Under the pieces are notes generated by a model. It did not search any database. It worked only from the letters and a program-made list of their open reading frames with translations, and was not told the DNA's origin. Below, one piece after another: positions 50,178-60,364 of a stretch of DNA of 64,000 nt. Each line of letters begins with the position of its first letter. The first letter of the stretch is position 1. A program made the position numbers and the translations under genes. This DNA comes from Apteryx mantelli (lineage: Eukaryota; Chordata; Aves; Apterygiformes; Apterygidae): assembly GCF_036417845.1 (NCBI RefSeq), contig NC_089979.1, positions 4,703,424-4,767,423 on the forward strand, read 5' to 3'.

Positions 50178-53100
50178 TTTGAATAATAGCAAGCAGAATA
50201 GAATACAGGTGTCCAGAACATTAGTTAATCTCTAACATAAATAAATAATGCTTAACACAGTCTAAAATTAAATAAAGTTCAAATATTCCTCAACAACCAT
50301 CCCTGCCCTCCTTGCTGGCTGGACTGATGTCCCTTGGGCCCCGTGTCACTCTGTGGAGATCAGGAATATCAGATCTATACATTCACATCCGACTGCTGGA
50401 AATGTGTTGAAATTTGCATTAAGTACAAGAACTCCTTTGATCAAAACCCAGCATACGTTTTACACATCAAGGGGGCTCTACAGGAAAAGTCTAAGCTTAC
50501 CAAAGCAACTGAAGGGATTTGGGGAGGGATTTGACAGAGAACAGAGTGGTGACACTACTGTCACAGTTTCTGTGACTTGATCTGATTAACAACAAAGAAC
50601 GAGAACTGCATGAGGAGGAAATTAAAAAAAAAAGAGGTAGAGAATCTGTGGAGTTTTTTCGTTTCCAGTTTGACGAACTGAAAATGTAAGTATTGTGGGT
50701 TAGCCCAGAACTGGAAGAGACAAAAGACTATATCCTCACTGGGAGAAGCACTGCATGCTCTACCGGGCAGCCAGCCTTAGGGCTCCAGCCCCTTAGCGCT
50801 CCCCAAGCGATCCCAGCTGAAGGGCAGCCGGTGGCACGTGCTCCTGAATCCCTTCCTTCTCTCTTGAGCCCTTCCGAGGAAAGCGCGCAGCAGAGTTAAA
50901 GGCTTCAAAACGGCAGGAAGCTGCAGAAGCCAAGGCGAAGAAGGCAAGGGTTTCTAACTGTCCGTAAGGACTTCATCTCTTTATGTTGCTTGGTCTCGAC
51001 AGAATGCAATTTCGAAACATACGCTTTGATGTGGTTAAGGTACGTAGTAAGCTACCTGTTTCTCTGAGGTTCTGGCAGAAAAAAATAAAAAAATAAAAAC
51101 AAAGTTGATTTTTATCCGGGTACGCAAAACAAAAAGGGAAGAAAACAATCTTAGCCTACATAATCTCTGATGGCAAGTACAACACTTTAGGAGGGATAAC
51201 GAAGTTACTTCCCATGCCATCAAATCTGGACTTGGTCTGAGAGTCTCCCGATTCTCTTGTGCTTTTGTACTGAAAGGACAGAGAATGAATCTTTCCTCTT
51301 TTCTACTGATTTCCATTTCTTATTTGTAACCCGTCTAGTAAGCCAACACGGGATTTGTCCTTTCTGTCTGGAAAGCTAAGAAGAGACAGAGATTTTGCTT
51401 GATTTCCGAGGAAGATAAATAAACTTCTTGATCCCTTACTACCACTTCATCAACATGAAAGGCCAGATAAGACAGTAAAATTTACGTTGCAAGCACACAT
51501 CATAAAATGAAGTGGCTTATCTCCACGAAGAAAGAGTACCAGGGGTTCCCTTGCTGCCATGTTTCTTTTTAGCCAGTTATATCCAGAAAAAAATGGTCTT
51601 GTTTTTGTTTTTCCCACTGGGAAATCTAGGAGATTATTGCCATGCTTCTAATTAAGGCATTAACATTTGCTTTGGAGGTTCTAGTTAATAACAACAACTC
51701 ATCAAGAGGGTCCCACAGCCACTAATTAGTTTTTTTCCACACCACATTTTCTACCTGAAATTTCCTCCCTGATCCTGTGTAATTTTGCCGATTTTCCTTG
51801 GAGCTTTTCCTATGAGTTTTCTTGTTTTTTTTTTTTTTTAATAAATCAGAAAAAATTCCACTGGTGACTTTCCATTCACTTTCTACTCTAGACACTGCCC
51901 AGAAATGTTTGGGCTTTTTTTTTTTTTTTTGAACCCAGAGAGAAGCTGAAGAGATGTGTGTATTAACATTACACATTTTGGTGCCTTTCACTGTTAAGAG
52001 TATATACCTTCTAACCATTAGACCACCGTACCCCTAATTCCTGTAACTCTCATCCTCCATCTGTGTGACATTATTCACTGTTAAATGCAGGATTTGATCC
52101 TTCAGGCTAACCCATGCCACCGACCCTCCTAAAAAAAGACTGCATACGAGAAAAACACGCATCACCTTTTTTGCAGTAGATTTTAACTCTGATAAGGTGG
52201 GCATTGTCATTTTATTTATATCTACCTTATAAAATAGGTACCTACTATTTGCTCTTCATTCACCAATGTCAGAGTACTATATAGTCTTCCTATGTATGCA
52301 GTTGTCACACCTCCTGCTTTCCTTCCTTTATGGAAGAAGGCTTCTTCATCTGCGATTGATTTAAATGATTAAAAAAATACTGTTTGTTCTCTTAATGATG
52401 AAGAATTTTGCTGTGTATTTTGTGAAATATTTCACAGGTTGCCATTTTCTCATTTTTTTTCCTAAATCCCCCTGCATTTCACTGTCACCGCTTGAAATAG
52501 CCCTGCAGTTCAGAGCTACCTGCCTCTTGTAAGCCTGATCACTACGGTTGTGTTAATGAATATTTACCATCCTGCAGAAAAGCTGAAGATGCCTGACTGC
52601 AGCTGTGCTCCAAAACACCGGAAAGAACTGGATCTTTTTAAAGCTATTACCCCCAGCTCCACCATTTAATAAAAGGAAAGATAATACATGCTTCACCATA
52701 ATGAAGTTTCCTACTTTTTTGTTTATAGCAATGCAACACAATGCTTCACGGGTTTAATAATCCCTGCAAATTAAATGAGATAATGTCATGGACTGGACAA
52801 ATAATAAGATTAGTATTAAACTGAATGTCTTACTTCAATATTAATTGCTCAGTAATGAACTATAGGGGATAGTTTCTTTTCCACCTATCTACAACCTCTG
52901 TGTAGTCAGAGCTGGGAGGGAAATTATATTCCTTTTCTGCACGAGTTTTCAAAGATTAGAAGAAAACAAGAATCTTAAAAGACCAAGGTACAAGTCACAT
53001 CTCGTAAAAGGTTAGCTATGTTAAGATTTAAGCTAATTACCTAGGCTCTCCCGTAGTCAATTGAGAAAAATAGGTACAACCAGAGGGCAATTCACTGTAT

Positions 53101-53194
53101 GCCCAATAGCTAGGATGAATGATTTGCTAGAGGTGTCTGTGCTTCTTCCAGGCAAGCGGTTTGGCTCAGACCCTAAAGTTAAAGGGGAAAAAAC
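50178..53194. other. AT-rich intergenic DNA, no gene recognised
   Basis: T runs at 51,826-51,839 and 51,917-51,930. Otherwise single-copy-looking. No exon, repeat family or RNA gene was supported. Confidence 0.45.
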
Positions 53195-53262
53195 TACATC
53201 TACAGCCAGAGCAGGGATTTGAAGCTGTATGCCTCATAGTCCGTACAGAAGCCATGACTACC
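53195..53262 (-). mobile_element. Possible tRNA-derived SINE head, minus strand
   Basis: AGAGCAGGGATTTGAAGCTG resembles the reverse complement of a tRNA B box in MIR-like SINEs (CAGGGATTTGAACCTG). GTCCGTACAGAAGCCATGACTA occupies the place of the A-box region, quoted in part as ACAGAAGCCATGACTA. Weak and short. Confidence 0.25.
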
Positions 53263-53744
53263 CCTGCGCTCCCTCCCATGAATTTCTGCTGAAACTTTTG
53301 TTTTGTGTAAGTATGTAACTTTTCATTGAACAGGAACACCAACCCTGCTCCCCTCTTCCAGCCAAGAGCTTGAATCGTCTAGCTTTTATGGCACTTGCTC
53401 TACATTTGACTAAAAACTGCGTTCTGTAACTTGAGAAACATTTCCCCGCAAGGGTCTCGTCAAAATTGGCATGTTGCTGAAAGTGTCTGTTTTGATAAGC
53501 ATTTTGCCGATGAAAAAAAGCAACAACAAACCCCAAAGAAATTATTCACTAGAACTCGAAACAAAGACTTTTCAGGAATTGGTAGAAACCACCAATTTGA
53601 TGTATTATTTTGGGCTTGCCTTCATCCCATTAAAAGCAATGGGAAAGCTCCCAAAGACTTCAAAAAGCATAGTTCTTTTCCATGCAAAAAAAAAACCTAT
53701 GAAAAGATTGAGCAGAAAGATGAGAATCAGACTCTCATACATCT
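53263..53744. other. Intergenic, nothing recognised
   Basis: Two overlapping + frames of 92 and 119 codons (53,431-53,790) have no recognisable domain and contain an A run. Treated as chance. Confidence 0.4.
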
Positions 53745-53835
53745 CCTAATGGTTTTCCCATCTGTAAAACGGAGAGAATCGTTGCATTGATACTTTGGAG
53801 AGAATATGCAGAGAATAAAGTTATAAATACTCAGG
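53745..53835 (+). mobile_element. Possible MIR-like fragment
   Basis: GGTTTTCCCATCTGTAAAAC, then GGAGAGAAT and later AATAAAGTTATAAATACTC, resemble the 3' half of MIR (GTTTCCCCATCTGTAAAATGGGGA..TAAAGCGCTTA). Diverged; low certainty. Confidence 0.35.
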
Positions 53836-54019
53836 AATTGTCATTATTTATTGAAGCAAAGATATTTGAAAAGCTATCTAAAAAAGAATATCTATGAAAC
53901 CTGTAAATAAAAACTATAGGTTATATTACGCATGATAGAAAGTAGGTATTTTCTTGTACACTTAGGATAGAGCCCTGGAGACATGAACTATTTGTTTTTA
54001 GGCCTGTTCACCCAGTGAC

Positions 54020-54135
54020 TAATCTGTGAATTTGGCAACTCAAATACTGCCTCAGCTTTGCAGTGTAAAAGATGGGGATAACAATATCTTCTTCACAAGT
54101 TTGTTCTGAGGCTGGAACACTTCGACATCTTTGGA
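54020..54135 (+). mobile_element. MIR-like SINE fragment
   Basis: Reads CCTCAGCTTTGCAGTGTAAA, then AGATGGGGATAACAATATCT, then TCTTCACAAGTTTGTTCTGAGGCTGG (quoted in part). This follows MIR in order: CCTCAGTTTCCTCATCTGTAAAATGGGGATAATAATA, CCTACCTCACAGGGTTGTTGTGAGG. It is the best MIR match in the window. Confidence 0.6.
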
Positions 54136-54549
54136 TGAAGGCTGAGACAAAGGAGAAACAAATTAGTAATTGGGACCAAATGCTCGGAAAGGTCATTTAG
54201 TGCACTTCCCCGCCATGGCTGGCAACTGCATCGTAAAAATTTATGAAGCTCCATTTTCCCTTTCTAGTATTTGTACCTCCCCTTCACTTCCCAGTATATT
54301 ATACAGAAAACAATCATGCTTCTGATACTGCTTTTACTCATGCATTTCCTTCCATTTTTACTACGTCAGCCCTCAAGAGCACTCAGTTTGTCCTGCGCGT
54401 TACTGTGATCTTCCTCTTTATCGATGCCTCCCAACTTTCCCTCATCAGTAATTTCCATTAGCCCATTTCTACCTTTTCCGGCAAGAGCATCAACAGTGCT
54501 CCAAGACCAGTAATTACGAAACAACTGAAATCGTTCTTCCTTCCTCCTT
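54136..54549. other. Sequence upstream of the CpG island
   Basis: AT-balanced DNA without repeats recognised. A minus-strand frame of 134 codons (54,366-54,770) runs from here into the CpG island; it is arginine-rich only where the DNA is GC-rich. Confidence 0.4.
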
Positions 54550-54784
54550 TCTCTCCTCCGTCGCTGCACGGTGGTCCAGCTTCGACTGAAGGCGTCGAGC
54601 GCGTTTGCAAGCCGGTCAAGCCTACAGCGGTGTCCTAAAAGACCGACACGTCCAAGGGTGAGTCTGAGGAGGTCACCGAGGCTCCGTCTCCGTCGCCCGT
54701 CCCGCTCGCGCCGGCGCCGCTCGGGGCTGGCAGCGGGGGGAGGACCGAGCTCAGCCGCACTCCAAGCCAAGCGGCCGGTTAACA

Positions 54785-54826
54785 GGTCATTTTAAAAAAT
54801 TAACAGTGATTTTTTTTAAAATGACC
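54785..54826. repeat. Perfect 15-bp inverted repeat in AT-rich gap of CpG island
   Basis: Arms GGTCATTTTAAAAAA (54,785-54,799) and TTTTTTAAAATGACC (54,812-54,826) pair perfectly around a 12-nt loop. The outer ends carry AGGTCA/TGACC nuclear-receptor-type half sites in inverted orientation. The element is the core of a 110-bp AT-rich gap in the island. It could be a cruciform-prone regulatory element or the remains of a small inverted-repeat transposon. Confidence 0.65.
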
Positions 54827-55002
54827 GTTTCGGATTTAGGCTATCGAAGTTAACTAGCCCGTGATTTTAGATCCCGTCCTTTGTGCCTTTTCCTTCCCCA
54901 GAGCGCTTCCCTGGGAAAAGGGGGTGACTATTGCCGGGCTTCGCCGTGGTACTCGTGAGGTTGAACGCACTCAACGACCGACAAGCGCGCGAACAGTGCA
55001 CT

Positions 55003-55025
55003 CCTATATAACTTAAAATTTAAGT
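55003..55025. promoter_or_regulatory. AT island with TATA-like word and 15-bp palindrome
   Basis: CTATATAAC contains TATATAA at 55,005-55,011. It overlaps ACTTAAAATTTAAGT (55,011-55,025), arms ACTTAAA/TTTAAGT around one A. This is an abrupt AT-rich patch inside CpG-rich DNA. A minor TATA-type start near 55,035 on + is conceivable, but no initiator or donor pairing supports it. Confidence 0.25.
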
Positions 55026-55490
55026 ATTTCCTTGAAAGAGGATATCGCCGTCCTGAAACAAGAGAACAACTGTGCTCACTCGAGCCCCTGCGGGACTGAA
55101 GAGAGGCCGGCGGGCCCCGAGGAGGCCGCGAAGCAAGTTTGTCGGGGGCTCTCTTCCCTCCTCGGGGCGGCTGGCAAACCAGCGGCGGCCTGAGGTGCGC
55201 GGAGGGGCTGCCGAGGGGGGAGGACGAGGGGCTTAAACCCCCCTGCGCCGCCTCGGGGAGCGAGGCCGGCGGGGGGGAGACGGGGGACGAGAGACGCGCC
55301 CGCCCGCGCCGCCCCTGACAGGATCCGGGGCAGCGCCGGGGGGTAACGGCTGCCGCCCCCGAGGCCCGCGCGCGCCGCGCCTGCGCACGCGGGGCGGGCG
55401 GCTCCCCCCCTCCCTCCTTCCCTCCCCCCTCCGTCCGCCCGCCCCCGCGGTTTGGGGGCGGCAGCCCGACCCTCCCCCCCCCCAACTCCC

Positions 55491-55504
55491 TCGCAGCCAT
55501 GTTA
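55491..55504. promoter_or_regulatory. YY1-type motif at probable start region
   Basis: TCGCAGCCATGTTAG; its reverse complement CTAACATGGCTGCGA is close to the YY1 consensus AANATGGCGGC. In vertebrate CpG-island promoters such sites typically lie just downstream of the transcription start. In the consensus sense it reads on the minus strand and supplies an ATG with A at -3 and G at +4 there. On + it supplies the ATG at 55,499. Confidence 0.4.
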
Positions 55505-55635
55505 GTGTGGGGAGCGAAGCGGGCGGGGAGGGAGAGGGCAGCGGCGCATCCCATGGTGCAGCGCGCCGGGAGGGCGGGGGAGCGGCCTGGAGTGGCCGGG
55601 GCAGGCGGGCAGGCAGCCGCCCGCAGCGCCGCTCC

Positions 55636-55665
55636 GAGCCGCGCGGAGCCGAGCCGCGCGGAGCC
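55636..55665 (+). repeat. Perfect 15-bp tandem duplication in the probable first exon
   Basis: GAGCCGCGCGGAGCC occurs twice head to tail (55,636-55,650 and 55,651-55,665). Being a multiple of three, it would add SRAEP twice to the 55,499 frame without breaking it. Probably slippage in GC-rich DNA. Confidence 0.85.
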
Positions 55666-55796
55666 GCCGAGAGCAGCGGGGCGGCCGCCGGCACCGGCAC
55701 CACTTCGCGGCTTCCCCGTTCCCCCGCCTCGGCCCAGCCGCACGGAGGCGGCTTCCCCGCAGCCCGGTGAGTGCTGGCGGCGGGGGCTGCCTGCGC

Positions 55797-55915
55797 GGAG
55801 AGGGAGGAGGAGGAGGGGGCGGGGGGGGGGAGCGAGGCGCAACGGTCCTAACGGCCGTAACTTACACAACGGGGGGCGGTGGGGAGGGGGGGGCAGCGGC
55901 TTCGCCCTCTCCTTC
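55797..55915 (+). promoter_or_regulatory. G-rich intron start with quadruplex potential
   Basis: Multiple G runs lie just after the donor: GAGGAGGAGGAGGGGGCGGG followed by further Gs at about 55,803-55,830, and GGGGGGCGGTGGGGAGGGGG at about 55,871-55,890. Runs of three or more Gs with short loops on the non-template strand can form G-quadruplexes. This is common at the start of first introns in CpG islands. Confidence 0.5.
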
Positions 55916-56022
55916 CCCCCCCCGTCCGGCTCGTGGAAGCGGCCCCGTCTCCTCAGGGGAAGAGCGGCCCGTTTCTGGTGTGTCGCCGTGGGGAGCTGTG
56001 CCGGGGGGGGGCCCCTCACGCC

Positions 56023-56023
<1 letters not shown>

Positions 56024-56068
<45 letters not shown>

Positions 56069-56083
56069 TATACACGCACACAC
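56024..56083. repeat. (TA)n microsatellite with TG/CA flanks
   Basis: TGTGTG leads into 16 TA units (56,030-56,061), then AAA, TATATATA and ACACGCACACACC. The two sides are nearly self-complementary (TGTGTATATAT against ATATATACAC), so the tract can extrude as a hairpin. It sits inside the CpG island, in the intron start. It generates Tyr/Ile repeats in every overlapping frame, which shows those frames are not coding. Confidence 0.95.
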
Positions 56084-56503
56084 CGTGCGGGCCTGCAGCC
56101 GCCCGCGGGCGAGGCGGGGGGCGAGGGCAGAGCCCGGCCGGCGGGAGGGCGCCGCGCTGTGGGAAGGGGGGAAGCGGGAGGCTCCGCTGTCCGGGGCGGC
56201 GGGGGGGGGACGGGGACGGGACCTGGCGCAGCGCTGCCCCGCGGGAGCAGGGGGCGAGGCGAGGGAGCCGCGGGAGGCCCCGGCGGTGGCGGCGGGGCGC
56301 GGGCGGGCGCGGGACGCTCCGCCAAGTAAACAAAGGGACGCGGGAGGGAGCGGGGGGCCCCGGCGGCCCGGTGCTCGCCCCCCCCCCCGCTCTCCTTCTC
56401 TCCCCGGCCGCGCTGGTAAATCTGCGGTCGCCTTTTCGAGCCGGGGCGGCGGTGCAGGGGAAGTGGTTGAGGGTTTTCTTCTTTTCTTTTTTTCGCATTT
56501 TGG

Positions 56504-56544
56504 TTTCCTTTTTTTTTTTCCTCTTTTTTTCTTTTTTTCTTTTT
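56504..56544 (+). repeat. Polypyrimidine tract
   Basis: 41 consecutive pyrimidines, mostly T, inside the CpG island (intron start). No AG acceptor follows closely with an exon I can support. Confidence 0.9.
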
Positions 56545-56743
56545 GTTGCCGTGCTCGCTGGAGAGCGCGGTCGCTGGAGCCCAAGCGAAGCGGCGGCAGC
56601 TCCTGGGTCGCAGGCGCGTTTTTAACGCCGGGATCGCTTCGCAAATCCGGCGCGGGGAAGGGGAGGCAAGTGTCGCCGAGTGTGGCTGCAGAGCAGAAGT
56701 TGGGTGAGATAAAGGGGCACCTGCTGTTTGGGGAGAAATTCAG

Positions 56744-56777
56744 TTTCTTTTCTTTTTTTCTTTTTTTTTTTTTCTTC
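56744..56777 (+). repeat. Polypyrimidine tract
   Basis: 34 consecutive pyrimidines, mostly T, at the 3' edge of the CpG island. Low complexity. Confidence 0.9.
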
Positions 56778-57561
56778 ATGTAAACCTGCTTTGGAGGTTA
56801 AAGTGAGAATTGTACCCTGATGCAGCTATAACAAAATATCTTCCTGCTCAAATCCCTGGGGCTAATTTTGAAGCATGCTCTGCGTATCACCAATTTTCAC
56901 ATCCATTCTCTTTCCAAACTTTCTTTACTCACATGACCTTTTTTTGAGGAGGAGGAGGTGGTCTTTCTCTTTGGTTTCCCCGTCTTTTTCTTGCTTAAAA
57001 ACGGTACTTCACTAACTACATTGCTTCTGTTCTAGTGGAGTTGTGGTCTGTGTTATTTAAATGCTCTGAAAGCAGAATGATCCCGTAGGCCCTAGCACCA
57101 GTGTCAGACCCTTGCAGTGTCAGCCTGCAGTTTGGTTAAGATAATAGCACTGCTGTAGTAAATGTGTTGAACAGAAAGTTCACTCGAAAGCAAAAAGAGT
57201 TGGGGATTCATATTTAAATAAATGGGAGTATTGGATTTAATGCAAATGTGAGCTTAAAAGTAAAGGGGTGTTGCAGTGTCTCTTAAATTCAGATTTTTGG
57301 GAGCCTTTTGTTGTCCGTACAACATCTTTTTTTCTATGTTAATCAGAAAAGTCCCGCATTCCTCAAAGCTAATCTGCCTTTATCATCTCTGATTGTATTA
57401 AACCTGAGTAAGGTCAAAGGCACAGCTGGATCAGGGCCAGAAAATATTAAATGTTACATAGTTACTCGGAACAGCTTGTTATCTTGCTGATGTTGTCTAT
57501 GTCCAAAATTCCGCCACTTCCTTTCTCCACCCACCTCCCTTTTTGTTACCTCTGAAATCAG

Positions 57562-57653
57562 GCTGTTATCCTATTGTGGGCCTGTGTTGGACCACCTTTG
57601 CCTGCATGGATTGATTTGAAGGATAGAGGCCGGCAGCCTTTGAATTTCTTAAT
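57562..57653 (+). other. Weak candidate internal exon
   Basis: It is preceded by a pyrimidine-rich stretch ending TGTTACCTCTGAAATCAG (AG at 57,560-57,561) and followed by a strong donor AAT|GTAAGTG at 57,654. The 92-nt interval contains ATG GAT TGA, so it would be untranslated or an alternative 5' exon. Splice signals of this quality also arise by chance in introns. Confidence 0.2.
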
Positions 57654-59608
57654 GTAAGTGTTATGGCTGAGATTCTGTAAAGAAAGTATACATGTGCCTT
57701 TGAGATGGGAGCCTGTGTAACAAATTTAATGGATTTAAAAAGCTTGCAGGTGCTATCTTCATTAAAAAAAAAAAGAGAGGGGGGGTAGGCACTTTACTTG
57801 TAGCAGGGAATCAAATTTTCTCTCACAGTACTCTAAACTAATGGCTATTCAAAAAGGGGATGTGTGTAGAGGAAGGGAAAAATATTATGTGTCTTAAAAA
57901 TAAGTTCTGGAATTAATTTGTCTTTTATGCTACTATGTCTTAAATCCAGTTTTGGTAGAGCATGGTTTGGGTTGATATTTCTCTTGGCTGACTCTTAATT
58001 TTTTAGGAAGGTTAAAATATACTCATGTAAAAAAGATGGCATAGTACTTCTTTTTCAAAAGCTCTAAGCTTTATTGAGCCCTGGGTATTATTAAGAGTAC
58101 TGAACATACGTAGTTGATACAGCAATCAACCAGTAGTAATGGTAGCAGAGCATGTCACTGAGAAATGAATATTCTTAGAATAGTGCTCTTGTGTTTTGAA
58201 TATATAATTACTGAAATAACCTTAACAATTATTTCAACTTCAGATATCTGGTGTAGTGATGCAGTTTTGCTTCAAAGTGTGTTACATGTTGTGAAACTTT
58301 TTGTTTTGTTTTTTAAATATAATGGCTTACTGCATTATGACTAATACTTGAATAGGGGAATCTTGGTTTTGTAAATTCTATCAGACTAACAAACATTTTG
58401 GAGGAAGATAGGGGATGGGTTTTTTTTGGGGGGGGGAGAGATTAGATAAGTGCTAGACCAGGTGGTTTTGATGGTTTAGCAGATTATTTTAACTATATAC
58501 ATACACAAACCAAATATACATATTTGAAGCTATTTTCTTTTCCTCAATAAGAGGGTAACTCGAAAAAAAAAAAAACCCAAAACTGAGTGTCTCTGAAAAA
58601 TGAGAAGTTAGTTATTGCTGTTTGCATAATGAGGTGATCGATACTTTCTCCCTCTTCTAGTCTTTGCAGTGTACATGGCATACTGTCTTTAATATGACAT
58701 AGCGTTCATGATGAAAATGAAGGCTATTCTAATTCTTTTCATATCGCTTAAGACTTGTGGAAAAGTCTTTTTCCCAGTGACAGAGAACTTTCTGTATTCT
58801 AACATTTATAGCCTTGTTGCATGTTCCTAGAAGTACGTGTATGTGTTCACTAGCATTTTTTTTACAGTTACCCTGCACTGATGTTTAAAGAGAAGTAGCA
58901 TTTTGCAAAATATTGGTAACTATAAATAGGTTGTTGTTTTGCTGTAAAACCTGTGTGTTGAAATCTTGTATGTTTGTAATCTTACTTGCATAATTTCTTG
59001 TCCTAATTTGAGTCCCTAGCTCTATTTTTGATATAAACTGTTGCACACAGTGCCTCTGTATTCTCCTGTTCTGAACAAATGTCAGTTAATCAGTAGAAGA
59101 TATTTAAAAAGGATGCTCTTGTGTTAGAAATTGTATTGTTTTTTTCCCCCCGTCTTACAACTGCCACTCTGGGATGCTAGTAGTGAAAACTTGGGTTTTA
59201 CTTACTTCTCACCAGAAAACATATGATTCCTCATTTCAGAAAGCTCTTTTAGTGAAAACTCAAGTGTGTGACTGTTGTTAATTTCCATGAGCTGGTAATT
59301 TCCAGTCTAACTCTAATTTTGTCTCTTATCTAGTGTAATGTAGCGTGTTACTTGCTAGTGTAATTCTAAAGTTCCAGCTACCTTTGCTAAATGAAAACAT
59401 GGACATATGGACTTAATTTCTTGAAAAGATTTTAATTAGAGGCCAGGATTTTAAAACTCCTAACAAAGAAAACATTTCTTACTCTTATCCTTTTGACTTC
59501 TTATATAGAATGATTACAGAAATGATTTAAGAATAACCTAAAATTCTGTTTTTGAATGTGTTTATTTAGCACTTGAACTACAGTAATTCTTGTCTCCCTG
59601 AATGGTAA

Positions 59609-59662
59609 TTTCTTCTTCTTCTTCTTTTTTTTTTTTTAAGATTTTTTTTTTTTTTTTTTTTT
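59609..59662 (+). repeat. (CTT)n/poly-T low-complexity tract
   Basis: TCTTCTTCTTCTTC passes into a T run ending TTTTAAG at 59,640. A second run of 21 Ts follows at 59,642-59,662. No exon is recognised after it. Confidence 0.9.
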
Positions 59663-59919
59663 ACTATTATCTTTTTAAAGTGTCTGGAAAAAAACAGAAC
59701 TTAACTCTGATTAATGCAAGTTTACATTGTGTAAACTGTTAGCAATTTCAGGCGAGTTTCTCAATTCATGTACGATTGATATTTAGGATACTCTGAAGTC
59801 TGTGTTGTACCACAGTGTTCAAAGAACATGGTTTATTGTGTGTGTTAGAAACATGAAGGTGACAGAACAGAGGTAAATGGGAAATGAATTGAAAACTTGA
59901 TGATGGGTGTCTGTTTTTT

Positions 59920-59960
59920 AAATAGCCTTTTAATGTTGGAAAAGACCTTTTGTGGAAGAT
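59920..59960 (-). mobile_element. Possible CR1 3'-end remnant
   Basis: TTAATGTTGGAAAAGACCTT matches the reverse complement of the avian CR1 3' end (ATTAAGGTTGGAAAAGACCTTTAAGATCATC in consensus), followed by GGAAGATGGTCAAGTAG. Only about 40 bp are convincing. Confidence 0.4.
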
Positions 59961-60364
59961 GGTCAAGTAGATCTTTCTAAAAACTTTTATTTTTTTTATG
60001 TCATGTTCTCTGTATTCAGGCAGCAGTTGATGGCTAATCAGATAAACTATTGAAGAAATTGGTTATTTAGGAATTGAGCAACTTAAAGAAGAACCTGCAT
60101 TTTTGTGTTGTTGGCTTAAATATTTGTTTTCCTCTCCTTTCCTTTGTAAGTTTTTCTTCGTTTTTCCATGTAGGCTTCCTAAGGTGCAAGTTTGACTGTT
60201 TGCTCAGCATTTAATATTTCTGACATTGGGATGTAAATATTAAGACCGGTGACTTTTGAGTGATAGGTCTTCATGAATAGAAAATTGCTCTGTGATTTTT
60301 AAAAATCAAACAGACCAAAAAAAAACCAACCCACCCTTGATTTGATTTCTTCCTCTTTTTTTAG

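Larger units (their letters stand above)
55490..55766 (+). other. Probable first exon of an unidentified gene
   Basis: The segment ends at a consensus splice donor, CCCG|GTGAGT, with exon end at 55,766 and intron start at 55,767. It lies in the most promoter-like part of the CpG island. The 5' boundary is unknown; about 55,480-55,500 is guessed from the YY1-type motif. An ATG at 55,499 opens a frame (MLVWGAKRAGRERAAAHPM...) that stays open for 89 codons to the donor and leaves phase 1. A second in-frame ATG at 55,553 (CATCCCATGG) has a good Kozak context. The peptide is Ala/Arg/Pro/Gly-rich with no domain I know, so the exon may be 5' UTR with upstream ATGs or may encode a disordered N terminus. 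The gene cannot be named from this window. Confidence 0.5.
54550..56700. promoter_or_regulatory. CpG island / promoter region
   Basis: Very GC- and CpG-rich from about 54,550 to 54,780 and again from about 54,930 to 56,690, split by an AT-rich gap (54,781-54,890). GC-box-like words are common (GGGGCGGGCGG at about 55,392; GGGGGCGGC at about 55,453). The centre near 55,400-55,770 has the texture of a housekeeping or developmental CpG-island promoter without a TATA box. The large frames of 150-465 codons on both strands reflect stop scarcity in GC-rich DNA. It is the only strong promoter-like region in the window. Confidence 0.9.

Noticed and set aside
54928-56325. 465-codon minus-strand frame as one protein
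   Set aside because: It runs through the TA microsatellite and poly-C stretches. It is Pro/Arg/Ala-rich from GC composition, and other frames are equally open. Only the shorter sub-frame from the ATG at 55,500 was kept as a question.
55767-56783. 338-codon + strand frame
   Set aside because: It begins at the GTG of the splice donor and crosses the TA repeat and poly-T tracts; not a plausible protein.
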